Of a DNA stretch of 64,000 nt, positions 1-12,100 are shown piece after piece. The DNA is taken from positions 3,410,501 to 3,474,500 of the forward strand of contig OY848928.1 in NCBI GenBank assembly GCA_963693285.1, given 5' to 3'. Under the pieces are notes generated by a model, which was given only the letters and a program-made list of their open reading frames with translations, made no database searches and was not told where the DNA came from. A program made the position numbers and the translations under genes. Each line of letters starts with the position of its first letter. Within the stretch, counting starts at the first letter, position 1. Origin of the DNA: Xestospongia muta. Lineage: Eukaryota > Porifera > Demospongiae > Haplosclerida > Petrosiidae.

Positions 1-942
1 CAGTTCATATCATCACTAGATATAGTAGAGGTGAACACACCACTTACTGCTTTAGAAATTGAAGAGTCTCATCGACTAACATCAATACTTACTCAACATA
101 TCAGCGGACTACACTGTCTTATACTACATGATCCATGTCCACAAGCTCTATTATTTCAATCTCATCCTAATCTACAACAACTTCAACTATCAATAGATGC
201 AGTTGACAGTGTTATTGAACTATTTACTATCCTACAGAGTAATACTACACTTAAGATTTTGACAGTGGAATTGAAGAATGAAGACATGTTTGACACTGTA
301 GGTTCTAGTTTACAAGATATGCTGATACTAAACAGAACTGTAAAATATCTTGAAATTCTTATCAGTGACTTTATTAATACCATTCCCAGTACTTACCTGT
401 CATTCCTAACAACTGGTCTTTCATAAAACACCAGTCTACAGGAATTGAGTGTACCCATTCCACTGTCAAATACTAACTATGAACAGATAACATCTTTCTT
501 TAATGTTATCACAAACATGGAAATACTTACAGAAATTAAAGTGAACTTCATACTAGATCACTCATATGCATCTAGTGGCTGTAGTTATAAAGAGAGAAAA
601 CAAATAATGACACCACTGTTCTATGAACAAGGACTATGTCTTATTACTAACGTTTTAGTGTCACACACAACTGTGAGGTTTCTCCATATACAATGTGAAA
701 ATGTCAACAAAGAACTATCTCAACCTAACTGGATAGAACTAACACAACACTTTTGGCAGACTGTCTTTCTTCATCCCACACTTCAATACATTGGGATCAA
801 GTCACTGTTTGGCATCTCAGTCTTAAAGGATACTCTACAATCACAAGAGAAGACATTAATTGACACACACAAGCAACAACAACCACTAAAACCTCTACCA
901 ATAATAGATGGTGATATTAACATTGATATTACAGCATTCTGA
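1..942 (+). pseudogene. 3' part of an NLR-type LRR gene with an internal stop
   Basis: The reading frame is open from base 1, so the gene enters from the left. It runs in frame 1 to a TGA near 942, broken by a TAA at 424-426. The product matches the C-terminal LRR-like part of the NLR at 40120-44384 over about 300 residues, for example VIELFTILQSNTT, STYLSFLTTGL, LSVPIPLS, LFYEQGL and KPLP(I/M)I. In that paralogue the codon at the TAA position encodes His within the run Gly-Leu-Thr-His-Asn-Thr. The rest of the frame is preserved on both sides, so the break is recent, a sequencing error, or a truncation that trims the last LRRs. No NACHT part is visible inside the window. The LRR arrays of such receptors are thought to sense ligands or self-inhibit. 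Confidence 0.8.
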
Positions 943-1259
943 GTCTATGTCACCTAGTTAACAAATAATAGGGCTAATGTCTTACAGTTATGTTAAAGTA
1001 TAAGTACACACACACACGCACACATGTTAAAAACAGTTATTTTCCTAATTATTATATAATTCAAGTTTCATAATTATAGGTAAATCTTTAATACGTGTAA
1101 CTATTAGATTGATATAATGGTGATAAACTTTTAATACATGTATATACCTCATTGTTCAGAATAGTCTAAACCAGAGTAAGATCTTGAAGAAAGAAGCTAC
1201 ACTGACTCAAATCAAGTTAATGTTTTCATTTTATTTTGTCTAATAAATGCTGTCCTTAT
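943..1259. other. Gene-free spacer
   Basis: AT-rich sequence after the broken LRR gene. It contains a short CA-type dinucleotide run near 1001-1024. I see no reading frame, RNA gene or element end in it. Confidence 0.6.
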
Positions 1260-1300
1260 TAACCTCGCTGTGCGTGGGCGCATAGCGAGGGTACTGTAGT

Positions 1301-1305
<5 letters not shown>

Positions 1306-1352
<47 letters not shown>
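1306..1352. repeat. (TG)n microsatellite
   Basis: About 23 uninterrupted TG dinucleotides close to the left end of the element at 1260-2435. Confidence 0.95.
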
Positions 1353-1353
<1 letters not shown>

Positions 1354-1510
1354 TGTTACCAGAGTTGTTTTTTTTGAACTGCTATAACTTGGCAACCGAA
1401 GCATTAGCAGCTACCAACGTTTAGCAACGAATAGAAAAGCATGTGGACTTTACAACAGTAGTGTCAAGAACATCGTCAAGGAAAACAGAAGCTTAAAACT
1501 CGCAAAAGAA

Positions 1511-2150
1511 TTTTCAGGCTGCAGAGGTCAAGTGCCGTTTCTCGAAAAGTAAAAAACTGAACGTGGAGATTTTTTAGTATGTTGTAAACAATCTCAGAGG
1601 AATACGGATCAGCAAGACAGAAGGCCGTTGGTCGAAGTAATCGTTAGAAAAGTTCTGAAAAATGTTTTGTGGACTTGAAGCGAAGTAACGCATTCAGGAA
1701 ACGTCTCCAAGCACTGAAAAGACTGCTACTAATAGATAATATATCGATTTATATTTGTACCACGGGACGTTTCCAAAGAACGTTTCATCTTCAAGTTACA
1801 ATAAATTTTGTATATGAAATATTGATAGATTTTTCAGGCTGCAGAGGTCAAGTGCCGTTTCTCGAAAAGTAAAAAACTTAACGTGGAGATTTTTTAGTAT
1901 GTTGTAAACAATCTCAGAGGAATACGGATCAGCAAGACAGAAGGCCGTTGGTCGAAGTAATCGTTAGAAAAGTTCTGAAAAATGTTTTGTGGACTTGGAG
2001 GGAAGTAACGCATTCAGGAAACGTCTCCAAGCACTGAAAAGACTGCTACTAATAGATAATATATCGATTTATATTTGTACCACGGGACGTTTCCAAAGAA
2101 GGTTTCATCTTCAAGTTACAATAAATTTTGTATATGAAATATTGATAGAT
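1511..2150. repeat. Two-copy tandem repeat, 320-bp unit
   Basis: Copy 1 is 1511-1830 and copy 2 is 1831-2150. They line up without gaps and differ at only a few positions (for example GAAGCGAAG versus GGAGGGAAG near 1675/1995). The near-identity points to a recent unequal exchange or replication slip inside the surrounding element. The repeated open frame has no recognisable domain. Confidence 0.9.
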
Positions 2151-2844
2151 TTTAAAGGGTCATGTAAAGACTCAGAGAAACTTTTCATCACGAAAGTAGC
2201 ACTTAATCTTGCTTGGGAATTGAATGATACTATCACTTATTCAGTTACTGCTTCACAAACATGGCAAAGCTAGAAATCAAGCAACAATTAATGAGCATAT
2301 ACAGAATGACAAAGCTTGCCATTTTATAACCACACCTTCTGGAATGTTAATAAATTTTCTTGCAATAACAACATCATAGCTGGGCCTAAGCTGGCATAGA
2401 ATTTATAAATAACTTAGAAACTACAGCGAGGTTCGGCACTTTAGTGCCTTTCATTGTTGAGTGTATTCAAGGAGCCTATACATGTATGAGGTGGTACTCA
2501 AAGAAGTTCCAGCCCCATCAACTATATAGCTGTTCGATAGCCTCTAATATCAATGATAAGGTACCTTTTGTGTTAATAGATCAAGAAACCTCCTGGAACT
2601 CACTAGCTAACCTTTAAAAATGCTTATCATGTCAACTATATACATGAAACATCATGAATTGAGTAAAAGGTAAGAGGGTTGGTATATATTAATGATCAAA
2701 AATCTGCTGTCTACTGCCACAGTGTCTCTAGTTTTGTTGAATTTTATACTATCTGTTAATGATATGTCTTATATTACTTTGAGCTGTATCTTTTCATTAA
2801 ATGTTGCTGCTTCAGTTATCTCACGTTCATGTTACAACCAGAGC

Positions 2845-3487
2845 TAGTCTCGCGTAGCCAGCCCCTCCCCCCTACGGGAAAGGAGGGTCTGGTCAACTGT
2901 AAGTATAGCTCTCGTTCAGAAAACTACCGGATATCCGGTAGTCGATAAGTGGTTTTAAGAGGGAGGAGGGCAAACAGCCACTTTAAAATGCTGATTCAAC
3001 AAATGCCAGATACCTCTGTAGTAGTTCTTTCAAGTTTTTCCGTGCGTTTTCAGCGTAAATGAGTTCAGAAGGCTCTTTTGTTTTGCCATGAAGTTTACAA
3101 ATAACCTATGCTTTCATTAATAAAGTTGAAATAAAGTATAACCTTCGCAAGTCGAAACTGTCATGGATAATCGAGAAGCTGCAATTCAAGCTTCTGCTAC
3201 TAGATTAGAAGTTACAATTAAGGTGAACCTATAATGGCTTTCATCTCCGGGGAGTGATGTGTTTGTGACTCTTCCAATAGCTACGCACTGAAAAGGTTGC
3301 GAGAGTTACTACACGCAGCATTGTGCTTCTGTTAAGTCAGCATTTTCAAAGTGGGTGTTTGCCCTCCTCCCTCTTAAAACCACTTATCGACTACCGGATA
3401 TCCGGTAGTTTTCTGAACGAGAGCTATACTTACAGTTGACCAGACCCTCCTTTCCCGTAGGGGGGAGGGGCTGGCTACGCGAGACTA
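2845..3487. mobile_element. 643-bp foldback MITE with 9-bp target duplication (Mutator-like)
   Basis: The arms at 2845-2994 and 3337-3487 are almost perfect inverted repeats of about 150 bp, starting TAGTCTCGCGTAGCC. Each arm contains the palindrome CTACCGGATATCCGGTAG. The element is flanked on both sides by AACCAGAGC (2836-2844 and 3488-3496), a 9-bp target-site duplication. Long terminal inverted repeats with a 9-bp duplication are the hallmark of Mutator-like elements; the superfamily call rests on that alone. The roughly 340-bp core has no coding frame, so the element is non-autonomous. The arms are so similar that insertion looks fairly recent. Confidence 0.85.
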
Positions 3488-3496
3488 AACCAGAGC

Positions 3497-3772
3497 CTAT
3501 ATCAATATAACTTGATTCTTTTGCTTCAACATTAAAAGTATGTTCACTTCACTACAAAAGCACTAATTTTATTAAAAATTAAAGTCACATCGTATTTAGT
3601 AATCAAAGCTCATTGATAACAAAGAGAGCGTAATAACTTGCTAACCTCGTGCTTGGGTAATGTAGTATACAGGGTAAATTCCTTTATCGTGTGTAATAAT
3701 TATTATTTTGAGCACGTGATTCGTCCCTCCCTCATCACCATGACAACCTAACAACTCTCCAATTACTGTAGC
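3497..3772. other. Upstream spacer of the IQCH-like gene
   Basis: AT-rich spacer between the foldback element and the first ATG of the next gene. It presumably contains that gene's promoter. I see no TATA box or other motif that I would stand behind. Confidence 0.4.
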
Positions 3773-6700
3773 AATGAACTTGGATAGTTTGCTCCTGGAA
3801 GGTGATGATAGAGATGAAATGAAGGATGTAGGTAGCATTTTAGCAAAGGTAAGGATTATAGTAAACAATCAAACATCATTCAAAAGCCATTAATGCTGAA
3901 TACGTGGAACAATGTGCTCCATTTGTAAGGGCATATTATATTGTTTTCAAAAACATTACTAGTTATCTAATTGCATAGAGTGTCATGTTGTGTGTAATCT
4001 GTAGGTTCAAGGTGATCTGAGACATCTAAGAGAGGAGCTCCAAGCTCAAATAACTCGTGGAGATGTAGTGGACATTCAGTCACTGCAAAGAACAATAGAA
4101 CATATTGAGGAGAGAATAACAGTTAGTGTTCATGTGTAGTAAGTAACTCTAATGGCCATCTTTAATTCTGAAGGACCAAACTGAACAGATTGTCAAGAAA
4201 AAGTTTGGGAATTTTGCAACATTACCAGTAGTTTTACCACAACAACAATCACAGCCACAAAGACATGTTGTGAGGCACAGCAAGTAAGGAATTAAAAAAA
4301 CACATACTCCATGTAATGTCATTACTACTGTAGAGCTCTATCTACTCCCAATCCTATTCCACTCGTCGCATCACCAGGACAAGAGGCTCAACTACAGTAT
4401 ATGAGTAAACTGTTAGCCCAACCTACGCATCCGTCAACTCGTCAAATTCTTAATGATGCGTTTGGTATTCCTTATTCTGCACATCACAGTCCTCGTAAAG
4501 GGAGACAATTGAGAAAACGCATAATGTCAGGTGGAACAGTGAACCATTTGACAGTCTTGCCATTGATAAATAGAAGAAGTGCTTTGGTAAGTACAACTGT
4601 ACAAAACATATCTATAACTGCCATATTTCAGATGACTCCACCTCCTATATCATCTACTGATGCTCAGTATGGTCTTTTAAGTTTGTTAGAGAGAGGCTTA
4701 ATTCCAGTATGTGTTATTATAATCAAATTATGTATCATCTCTCTCTATAGAAAGCAGCTGATATACAACTTCATCCTTCTCCAGTACATCACAGAACAGC
4801 AGCAGTGAGTAACTAAATCTTTAAACTTTGTCATTGATAATTATTATGTTTAGTTACATAGTTTCTCAACACGCAAACTCAAGTCACTCCCAATAGATAA
4901 CTTAGAAGGTAAACCATATACTGTAATTACATGTACTTACATGTATATACATGTAGGAGGAGGTGCTTTTGTAGGAGTCAAAGTAAAATATTGTCTTAAA
5001 TTTGGCATTTTAATTTTTAATGTTTGTTTATAGCTTGATATAAATAGTGTTATTACTGACAAAAAGCCACAACTACCAGCTATTCCAATTAATGACCAGG
5101 TAAACCTAATTTATATAAAATCATCTATATTATCATATTAATCTAGTCTACTACTTCAGTGACTAAACCAGTTATTAAAACATTGAATGTTCCAAATGTA
5201 ACAAGAGAACATCAGGTACTAGTGAGTCTTATTACATTATCTATTATCATATCATATTAAGGAGGATCAACAGTTATTAAGTACTCATAAACAACACAGA
5301 GATTGCAAAATCCCCATACGAGGTGGTTTAATATTACATAATGATCCTGTAAGTATTATAATGAATGATCAATTGTATTGTTACAATTATATTATAGGAA
5401 TATAAAGAATTCAAGGAAAAACATGAGGGAATATGGTACAAGTAAGTAAATAGTCTTTTTTGTCCACTTTAGAACTTTAAATATTATAGAGTGCATAGAA
5501 TATTGGACTGTGTAGAACAAATGGCTCAGAATTATGCCATTCCAGTTGTGTTTGTCAGTGGAGACAAGTCAGTACTTCCTTAATCTACTTATTCACAATT
5601 TCTTTCTTCTCGTTTTAGATTATTAGAATTAGTTGAAGAATATGATCTTGAACCAAACCCAAGATATAAGGTATTTGTTACAAATTGTCTTTTATTGTAG
5701 ATTTTGTTCTTTGAATGTAGGAATTATTGCCTTGTATTTTAAATTCAAAGGAAGTAGAGCATCTATTAAGAATACCAGTTAGTTCTAGTTTACTTACTAA
5801 CAGTATATTGATAATAATGGTTAGGGTCGACGATTTAAAGGTCACAATGGAGTCCATGTAGCTGCTATTAAACTGCAGGCCACCTACCGTATGTACGTAC
5901 AACGATGCAAGTACTTAGAATATAGGAGAATGAAATGGGCTGCAGGTATTTGTACATGATGTAATGTGTATTACTTGTCTACATATTTATAGGAGTGATA
6001 GCTATGGGATGGACACTACATATGAAAGTGTCTAAAGTGAAGAAGTTGTTGAAAGAGGATAGAGAAAATCATGTTATCAACTATAGAGAGAGACTTAAGA
6101 CTCTAGGAGAGAGTTGGCAAAATTACAGTCAACAAAAAAGAGTCATCATCCATATTCCATCAAAAGGTATTAATATCTGTTTATGTACTATATCATTGAT
6201 ACTCCCAAACTTTAGGTTATCCCTGTCATATTCGTAAGGGACTATCACAGTTTTCATTGAGTCAAAATTTACAAATGTCACGAGTTTGTGATGCCATTGA
6301 TCCTAATGTTGATGTAGTGTATGTGTGTCCAATAGAAATAGGAGATGAAGTGAAGGACTATTATCAACAACTACTGGACATGAGAGAGAAAAATACAGAT
6401 GTTTGGAATAGAGTTCATTTTATAGTTCCTGAACATTTAGAATCTTTTGGTCATCACAGACTCTCTTTGGCATCTTTCTTAAAATACAGTCCTCAAGCTT
6501 TAAGGCAAATCAAAAGCATTATAGGTGGTCATCAGGCAATCATTGTTCCTCATGTCCCCTCTCATGAAGACTTAGAAATTGCTGACTTACTAGGTAAGAC
6601 TTATGACAACTGACAGCTGTGGTATGTACAAATGCTTGACATTTTAGATGTACCATTACTGGGAGCTGAGCCTAGTCTTATTCGACTATATTCTACATAT

Positions 6701-8204
6701 TCTGGTCGTCAACAGTTGTTTTCAGCAGCTGAAGTGACTACACCACCTCACATTAAAGAAGTATACAGTGTAGAACAGTTATTAGATGGACTGTCTTGGT
6801 TAGTGGTTAACTTTCTCTCTGTAAGAAGGTGGTTATTTAAGATTGATCATCATGTTCATGGAAGAGGAATAGGTCAGTGACGATGTTCGATATATTTTAA
6901 AGCACCAGTTAATGGCAATCTTATCACTGATTCACTGTAATCCTCTTGTACTCCAGCTTACTGTGATGTTCATGATCATCTGGACTGTTATAAGTGGATG
7001 TTAAAGGAGAGAAACAGATATGGAGAGAAATGGCACAAACAATGGGCACAAGAGCATGCAATAAAAAGAGTATTATTTGAACTACCAACTATTTTAGCCA
7101 GGAATGCTATTCCAACTGATAAACAAGCCTTTTCAACTTGGGCTAGTTTTCAAAAAGAGTTTCTAGCCTCAGGTAAATACATTTAAAATTACCTATAATT
7201 ATGTTATATATACCTTACATGTATACAGTGCTTTTATAATAGATATTAACTTCCTTATTCCATTAGGTGGTAGTATTGAAGCACATCCACCTTCAGACAG
7301 TGTAACATCAATCACTGTTGACCTGTTACTGGGTCCAGATCAATCCTATACCACACTTTCTACATGGGATCACATCCACAGTGGAGCTTACCAAGTATGG
7401 GGAGGTTCAATGCCACAGACTTCAGTTGAATCAGATGTGTTAATGTCACTAGCAGAGAAAGTTGCTAAAGCAGCATTATCACGAGGAATAGTTGGTCATA
7501 TCTCAGTAGATTTTGTTACTTTTATTCATCCTGATGATGTAAGCTACTGTCTAGTGTATTATTCCTATTATAAATATTATTATAGATGTCACAGACTCTA
7601 TGGGGAGTTGATCTGGACTTTGGTCCTAGTGATTATGTTTACATGCATAGTTTATTAAGAACTGTAGCTAATTTACAGTTAGACTGGTCTAGTGGACAAT
7701 CAACTGGATCACAACAACGTTATGCTATAGTCAGTACTCAATTGAAACATAGTAATCTATCTCTTGTGGAATATGGCGTTTTCTTTCAAATGTGTAAGGC
7801 TCATCTCATTGGGTACAACAACAAGGTGAGCAGATACATTTATCACATACTGCTTGTTATCTTAGTTCTAGACTTGTACAGGTACTCTCTTTACATTGAT
7901 CGAGAGCCATTACAGACATAATTTAGGCATGATGTGAGTTACTTCAAGTTTTATGAAACTTTTATTACTTCAAATAATAGTTGCTTACAGACTAGTCTCA
8001 GTGAAGCATTAGCTACAGCAGCCAATGCATTGTCAGCAATACATCAAGAAATCTCAACACCTCATATGCAGGGTTCATCAAACTTTCCAGTAAGCTCATA
8101 CTGTCTGTAAGCAATACACAACATTTCTCATCCTTTAGGCTGTCAGTCAATCCATGAATGAAATAGCACAACTGTTACAAGCCAATATAAATGAGACTTT
8201 ATGA
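3773..8204 (+). CDS. IQCH: IQ motif-containing protein H (IQCH)
   Basis: A gene of some 20 small exons with introns of 40-100 bp. It starts at ATG 3773 (MNLDSLLLEGDD) and ends at TGA 8202-8204. Recognisable blocks in order are an N-terminal helical stretch, the segment YGLLSLLERGLIP, an IQ motif near 5860-5900 (AAIKLQATYRMYVQR, a calmodulin-binding signature), and a long C-terminal region resembling the ATP-grasp-like part of IQCH. The last exons read GTLFTLIESHYRHNLGMI and then an alanine-rich helix. The total of about 1,000 residues matches vertebrate IQCH (about 1,030). IQCH is a calmodulin-binding protein linked to sperm and flagellar function in mammals; a flagellar or sperm role here is inference. 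Intron phases join consistently through the end. Confidence 0.85.
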
Positions 8205-8264
8205 TTATTACTTCTTTTTAAAAATTTATTATTGTTCCATGTCAAGCACAAAATAACGTAATGT

Positions 8265-8962
8265 TTAAGTTGTAGTTGTGGCTTGCTGTGCTTGTGCCTT
8301 CCTCAACTGTTGTAAGTATTTCTGCATCTCTTCTCTCTTCTTCTTACCACGACGATGTGTCCCAAGCTACAGAAACCAAAATAATTGACTTAACATCCAC
8401 GAAATCAACAGTATAAGTTGCCATAGTTACACGAACATACTGTAAATCTCTTACCCTTTTCTTTGCAAACTTGAGAGCTCTTTTGTCTTTTTGTACCCTT
8501 AATAATTCAATCATTCTCTTCTCATAAGGAGCTAGTCCACATATCTCCTTAACAATCTCTCGTACAAACTTGACTCTTTTGCTAAGACGCTACAGAAATA
8601 AAATAAAACATTTCAACAATAACAAATTGACCACACCCCAAACTCCATATTCGTATAAATTATGCAACATGTAAAGATTCCATTTCAGTTTATTTGATTT
8701 GAAATGATATTGGATTTATTATCATTAATTTATTTATGACTTCATCAAGAATCTGATCTTTAGTTCAAGAACCTTTGTCACCGGTCATAGGGTAAAGGCA
8801 ATATCTTTGGCCACACCCACCTTATCCAGAATAAGCTATACTAGTAAATATATCTTAGGTAAAACGTACCCCTTTCATAGCAGAAGGCCGAGTCTTCTTG
8901 GTAGCTGGTGTGACTCTTTTGCCCTTCTTAAGACCAACACACATTTCATGTTGAACACCCAT
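8265..8962 (-). CDS. RPL36: 60S ribosomal protein L36 (eL36)
   Basis: Three coding exons on the minus strand give about 109 residues, close to the 105 of human RPL36. Exon 1 encodes [18 protein letters not shown]. Exon 2 carries the family core [20 protein letters not shown] and [10 protein letters not shown]. Exon 3 gives [12 protein letters not shown] and a glutamine/threonine-rich tail ending at TAA (8265-8267). An intron splits the 5' untranslated region (acceptor just upstream of the ATG, donor at about 9063), as is common in ribosomal protein genes. The protein is a component of the large ribosomal subunit. The gene sits head to head with CCT3. Confidence 0.95.
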
Positions 8963-9063
8963 GTTTCTTGAAGAAGACGAGATATACTAACTATTTAGTC
9001 AAATTTAGTTTCAGATAAATATGTAACTAAAGTAAAAATAAGTAAAATATAAAGAAGAAATTA

Positions 9064-9146
9064 CCTCGACTTCTACCTCGTGGTCGTATAGTAAACTCTA
9101 CTGCGCATGCGTACTTCTAGCCACGTGTTCAGTAACCATCTAGAAA
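9064..9146. promoter_or_regulatory. Bidirectional promoter of RPL36 and CCT3, NRF1-like site
   Basis: Fewer than 90 bases separate the untranslated first exon of RPL36 from the ATG of CCT3, so both must share this promoter. It contains TGCGCATGCG at 9102-9111, which matches the core of the palindromic NRF1 site, and CACGTG (E-box) at 9122-9127. No TATA box is visible. The NRF1 reading is motif-based only. Confidence 0.6.
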
Positions 9147-12100
9147 ATGCAGGCTGCTCCAATATTGGTTCTTAGTAAGACTTTTACGCACTAGTCAGAT
9201 ATAGTATCTATTTTTATCTTCATATAGATCAGTCTACTAGACGCGAGACTGGTAAGAAAGCACAACTTGGTAATATTAAGGCTGCAAAGGTTAGTTTGTA
9301 TTAAGTATACATTGTGTACTGTCCAGTCAAAGGATGACTTTAGTAATGACTGTGTTCTTTAGACAATTGCTGATGTAATACGAACATGTCTTGGGCCACG
9401 AGCCATGCTGAAGGTAATTAATAAATTCAGACCACACCCACTGATACCTTATGAATAATTCACATGGATTGATATCTATCTGCATTGGTTAGGAAGAAAT
9501 GTGTTTAGAGGTTATTTAAAAAACACTGTAGGAGTAGAAGTTATAGTAGCTCCTTAATAATCTAAAATTAATGTTATAATCCTGTATTCTTCAGATGTTG
9601 ATGGATCCTATGGGTGGGATAGTAATGACAAATGATGGCAATGCCATATTAAGAGAAGTAAGCTGTCCTCGTATACAGATGACATATACTGATATTGTGT
9701 AGATTCAAGTACAACATCCTGCTGCTAAATCAATGATTGAAATCAGTAGAACTCAAGATGAGGAAGTTGGTGATGGTACTACATCAGTTATCATATTAGG
9801 TAACTATAATTACTGTGTATGTTCTATTGTTGTTTGTATTAGCTGGTGAGATGTTATCTGTAGCAGAACCCTTCTTGGCTCAGCAAATGCATCCAACTGT
9901 TATTATTAGTGCATATCGTCAAGCATTGGAAGATATGCTTACTTATGCTAAAGATACAGTGAGGTGAGTGTAATGTCATTGTTCATAAATGTATTGTAAA
10001 TAGGCAGTGTATTGTTATTCCATGCTTAGATTTGTTACTTTGTGTTATCTCAGTTTGTGAGTTTACCAAACTTACAAATTATATACAAACTTACAAATTA
10101 TATACATATTTCTCTTTTGTAAACATTGGCTATTAATTTCTTTTTAATTCTAAATGTTTCAACCACTATATAGAGGTCTTCTTCAGTTGAAATGAAAATG
10201 CATAGTAACGGAATAGACAGAGAGAACAATAAAGATCAGCTCAGTTGACTAAGATAATACAATAATTAACTTAATAAAATAACAAATGGTTTATAATAAA
10301 CAGGATAAAGTTATGCATACAAAAACATAAAAATAGAACAATAAAAAGATTTAATACAAAAGCAACTAATAAGAAAACTCTAAAAATATAAATAAGATTT
10401 AATATGACTTGTATATTTTTTGTTTTCGAGTTCCTTAATAATTGCTTTATATAAAAAGGTTTTGTACATTTATTTTGTATTTTTATTAGCACAACTTGTT
10501 CATTTTTGACTCTATCCTGTTAATTATACATGTGTACATCATTTGTTATTTTATTAACTTAATTATTGTATTATTTTAATCACCTGAGCTGATCTTTATT
10601 GTTCTCTCTGTCTATATTGATACTGTTCTCAACTGTAGAAGACCTTTATATAGTGTTTGAAACATTTAGAGGAATTTAATAGCTAGTGTTTTTGAAAGAG
10701 AAAGTATATAATGAATACACCAGCTGCAATAAGTCATCACAAGTTAAACTTACAAATTCTTCTATGAATTGAAAGTTCTATTGTGTTATATTTTATTATC
10801 ATAATAGTATATTCATTTGTATCTTGAATCTTTTTGTAGTGTAAAGGTGGATGTGAATAATAGAGATGAGATGTTAAAGATTGTTAAAAGTACCATTGGT
10901 ACAAAGTTCATTAGGAACTGGTCTGATTTAGCATGTGATATGGCATTAAGTGCTGTGGAGACTGTCCTGTTAGAGAAAGGAGATCGAAAGGAGATTGATA
11001 TAAAACGTTATGCAAGAGTGGAGAAGGTATTTAAATGTTTCTTACTTCTATTGTAATATCATATTTCCTAGATACCTGGAGGTACTACTGAAGACTCTGA
11101 GGTACTTCGAGGAGTGATGATCAATAAAGATGTCACTCATCCAAGAATGCGACGCAAGATTCAAAATCCTCGCATCGTCCTTCTTGATTGTCCCTTGGAA
11201 TATAAAAAAGGAGAAAGTCAAGTTAGAGGAATCTAAGAATTATTGAAAGCCATTCTTCTCTTTAGACAAATGTAGAAATCTCTGGTGAAGTTGATTTTAG
11301 TCGGTTACTGCAACTTGAAGAAGAATACATTGAGAAAATATGTTCTGAAATAATTGCTGTTAAACCAGATCTTGTTTTTACTGAGAAAGGAGTATCAGGT
11401 ATACTTGTATATGTTACTACATGTTATTATGTACATTCTACACTACTGTAGTAGTAATCGTACTCTCTTCCTTTTTTAGATTTAGCTCAACATCATTTAT
11501 CAAAACATAATATCACTGCAATACGGCGTGTACGTAAAACTGATAATGACAGGATTGCTCGTGCTTGTGGGGCTACTATAGTGAACCGTACTGATGAATT
11601 AAAGGAAGACGATGTTGGTACTGAGTGTGGATTGTTTGAAGTTCGGAAAATCGGAGATGAATATTTTACTTATCTTGTCGAGTGTAAGAATCCAAAGGCA
11701 TGTACTATTGTGTTGCGTGGAGCTAGTAAAGACATTCTTAATGAGGTGGGTGTGGTCGTTATATTATGATAACTATTGATATTATACATTAGATGGAACG
11801 AAATTTACAAGATGCTATGCAAGTAGTTCGTAATGTTATGATTGACCCTCGACTGGTACCAGGAGGCGGAGCTTTAGAAATGGCATTAGCACAAATGATT
11901 ACAGAGAAAGCTAAGGTAGAGAGTTACAAAGACATCATTATAATAGCTCTCTCTTGTTATTAGAGTGTAGCTGGTGTGCAACAGTGGCCTTATAAAGCTG
12001 TAGGCAAAGCTTTGGAGGTCATACCACGTACTCTAATACAGAACTGTGGATCTAATACAATCAGAGTTTTGACACAACTTAGAGTAAGGGCTATATACAC

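Larger units (their letters stand above)
1260..2435. mobile_element. Putative non-autonomous repeat element with inverted ends
   Basis: The left end carries AACCTCGCTGT and the right end ACAGCGAGGTT, which are inverted copies of each other. Just inside the left end, CCTCGCT pairs with AGCGAGG to make a small hairpin. Just outside the right repeat, GGCACT-TT-AGTGCC makes another. Between them lie a GT microsatellite and a 320-bp tandem duplication. No transposase frame is visible; the two open frames of 67 and 94 codons are copies of the tandem unit. I could not find a clear target-site duplication, so the exact ends are uncertain. Confidence 0.5.

Noticed and set aside
1669..2273. Two similar open frames of 67 and 94 codons
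   Set aside because: They are the two copies of the 320-bp tandem unit; no domain and no sign of selection.
10271..10492. 73-codon hydrophobic open frame
   Set aside because: AT-rich core of a foldback element; phenylalanine/leucine richness follows base composition.
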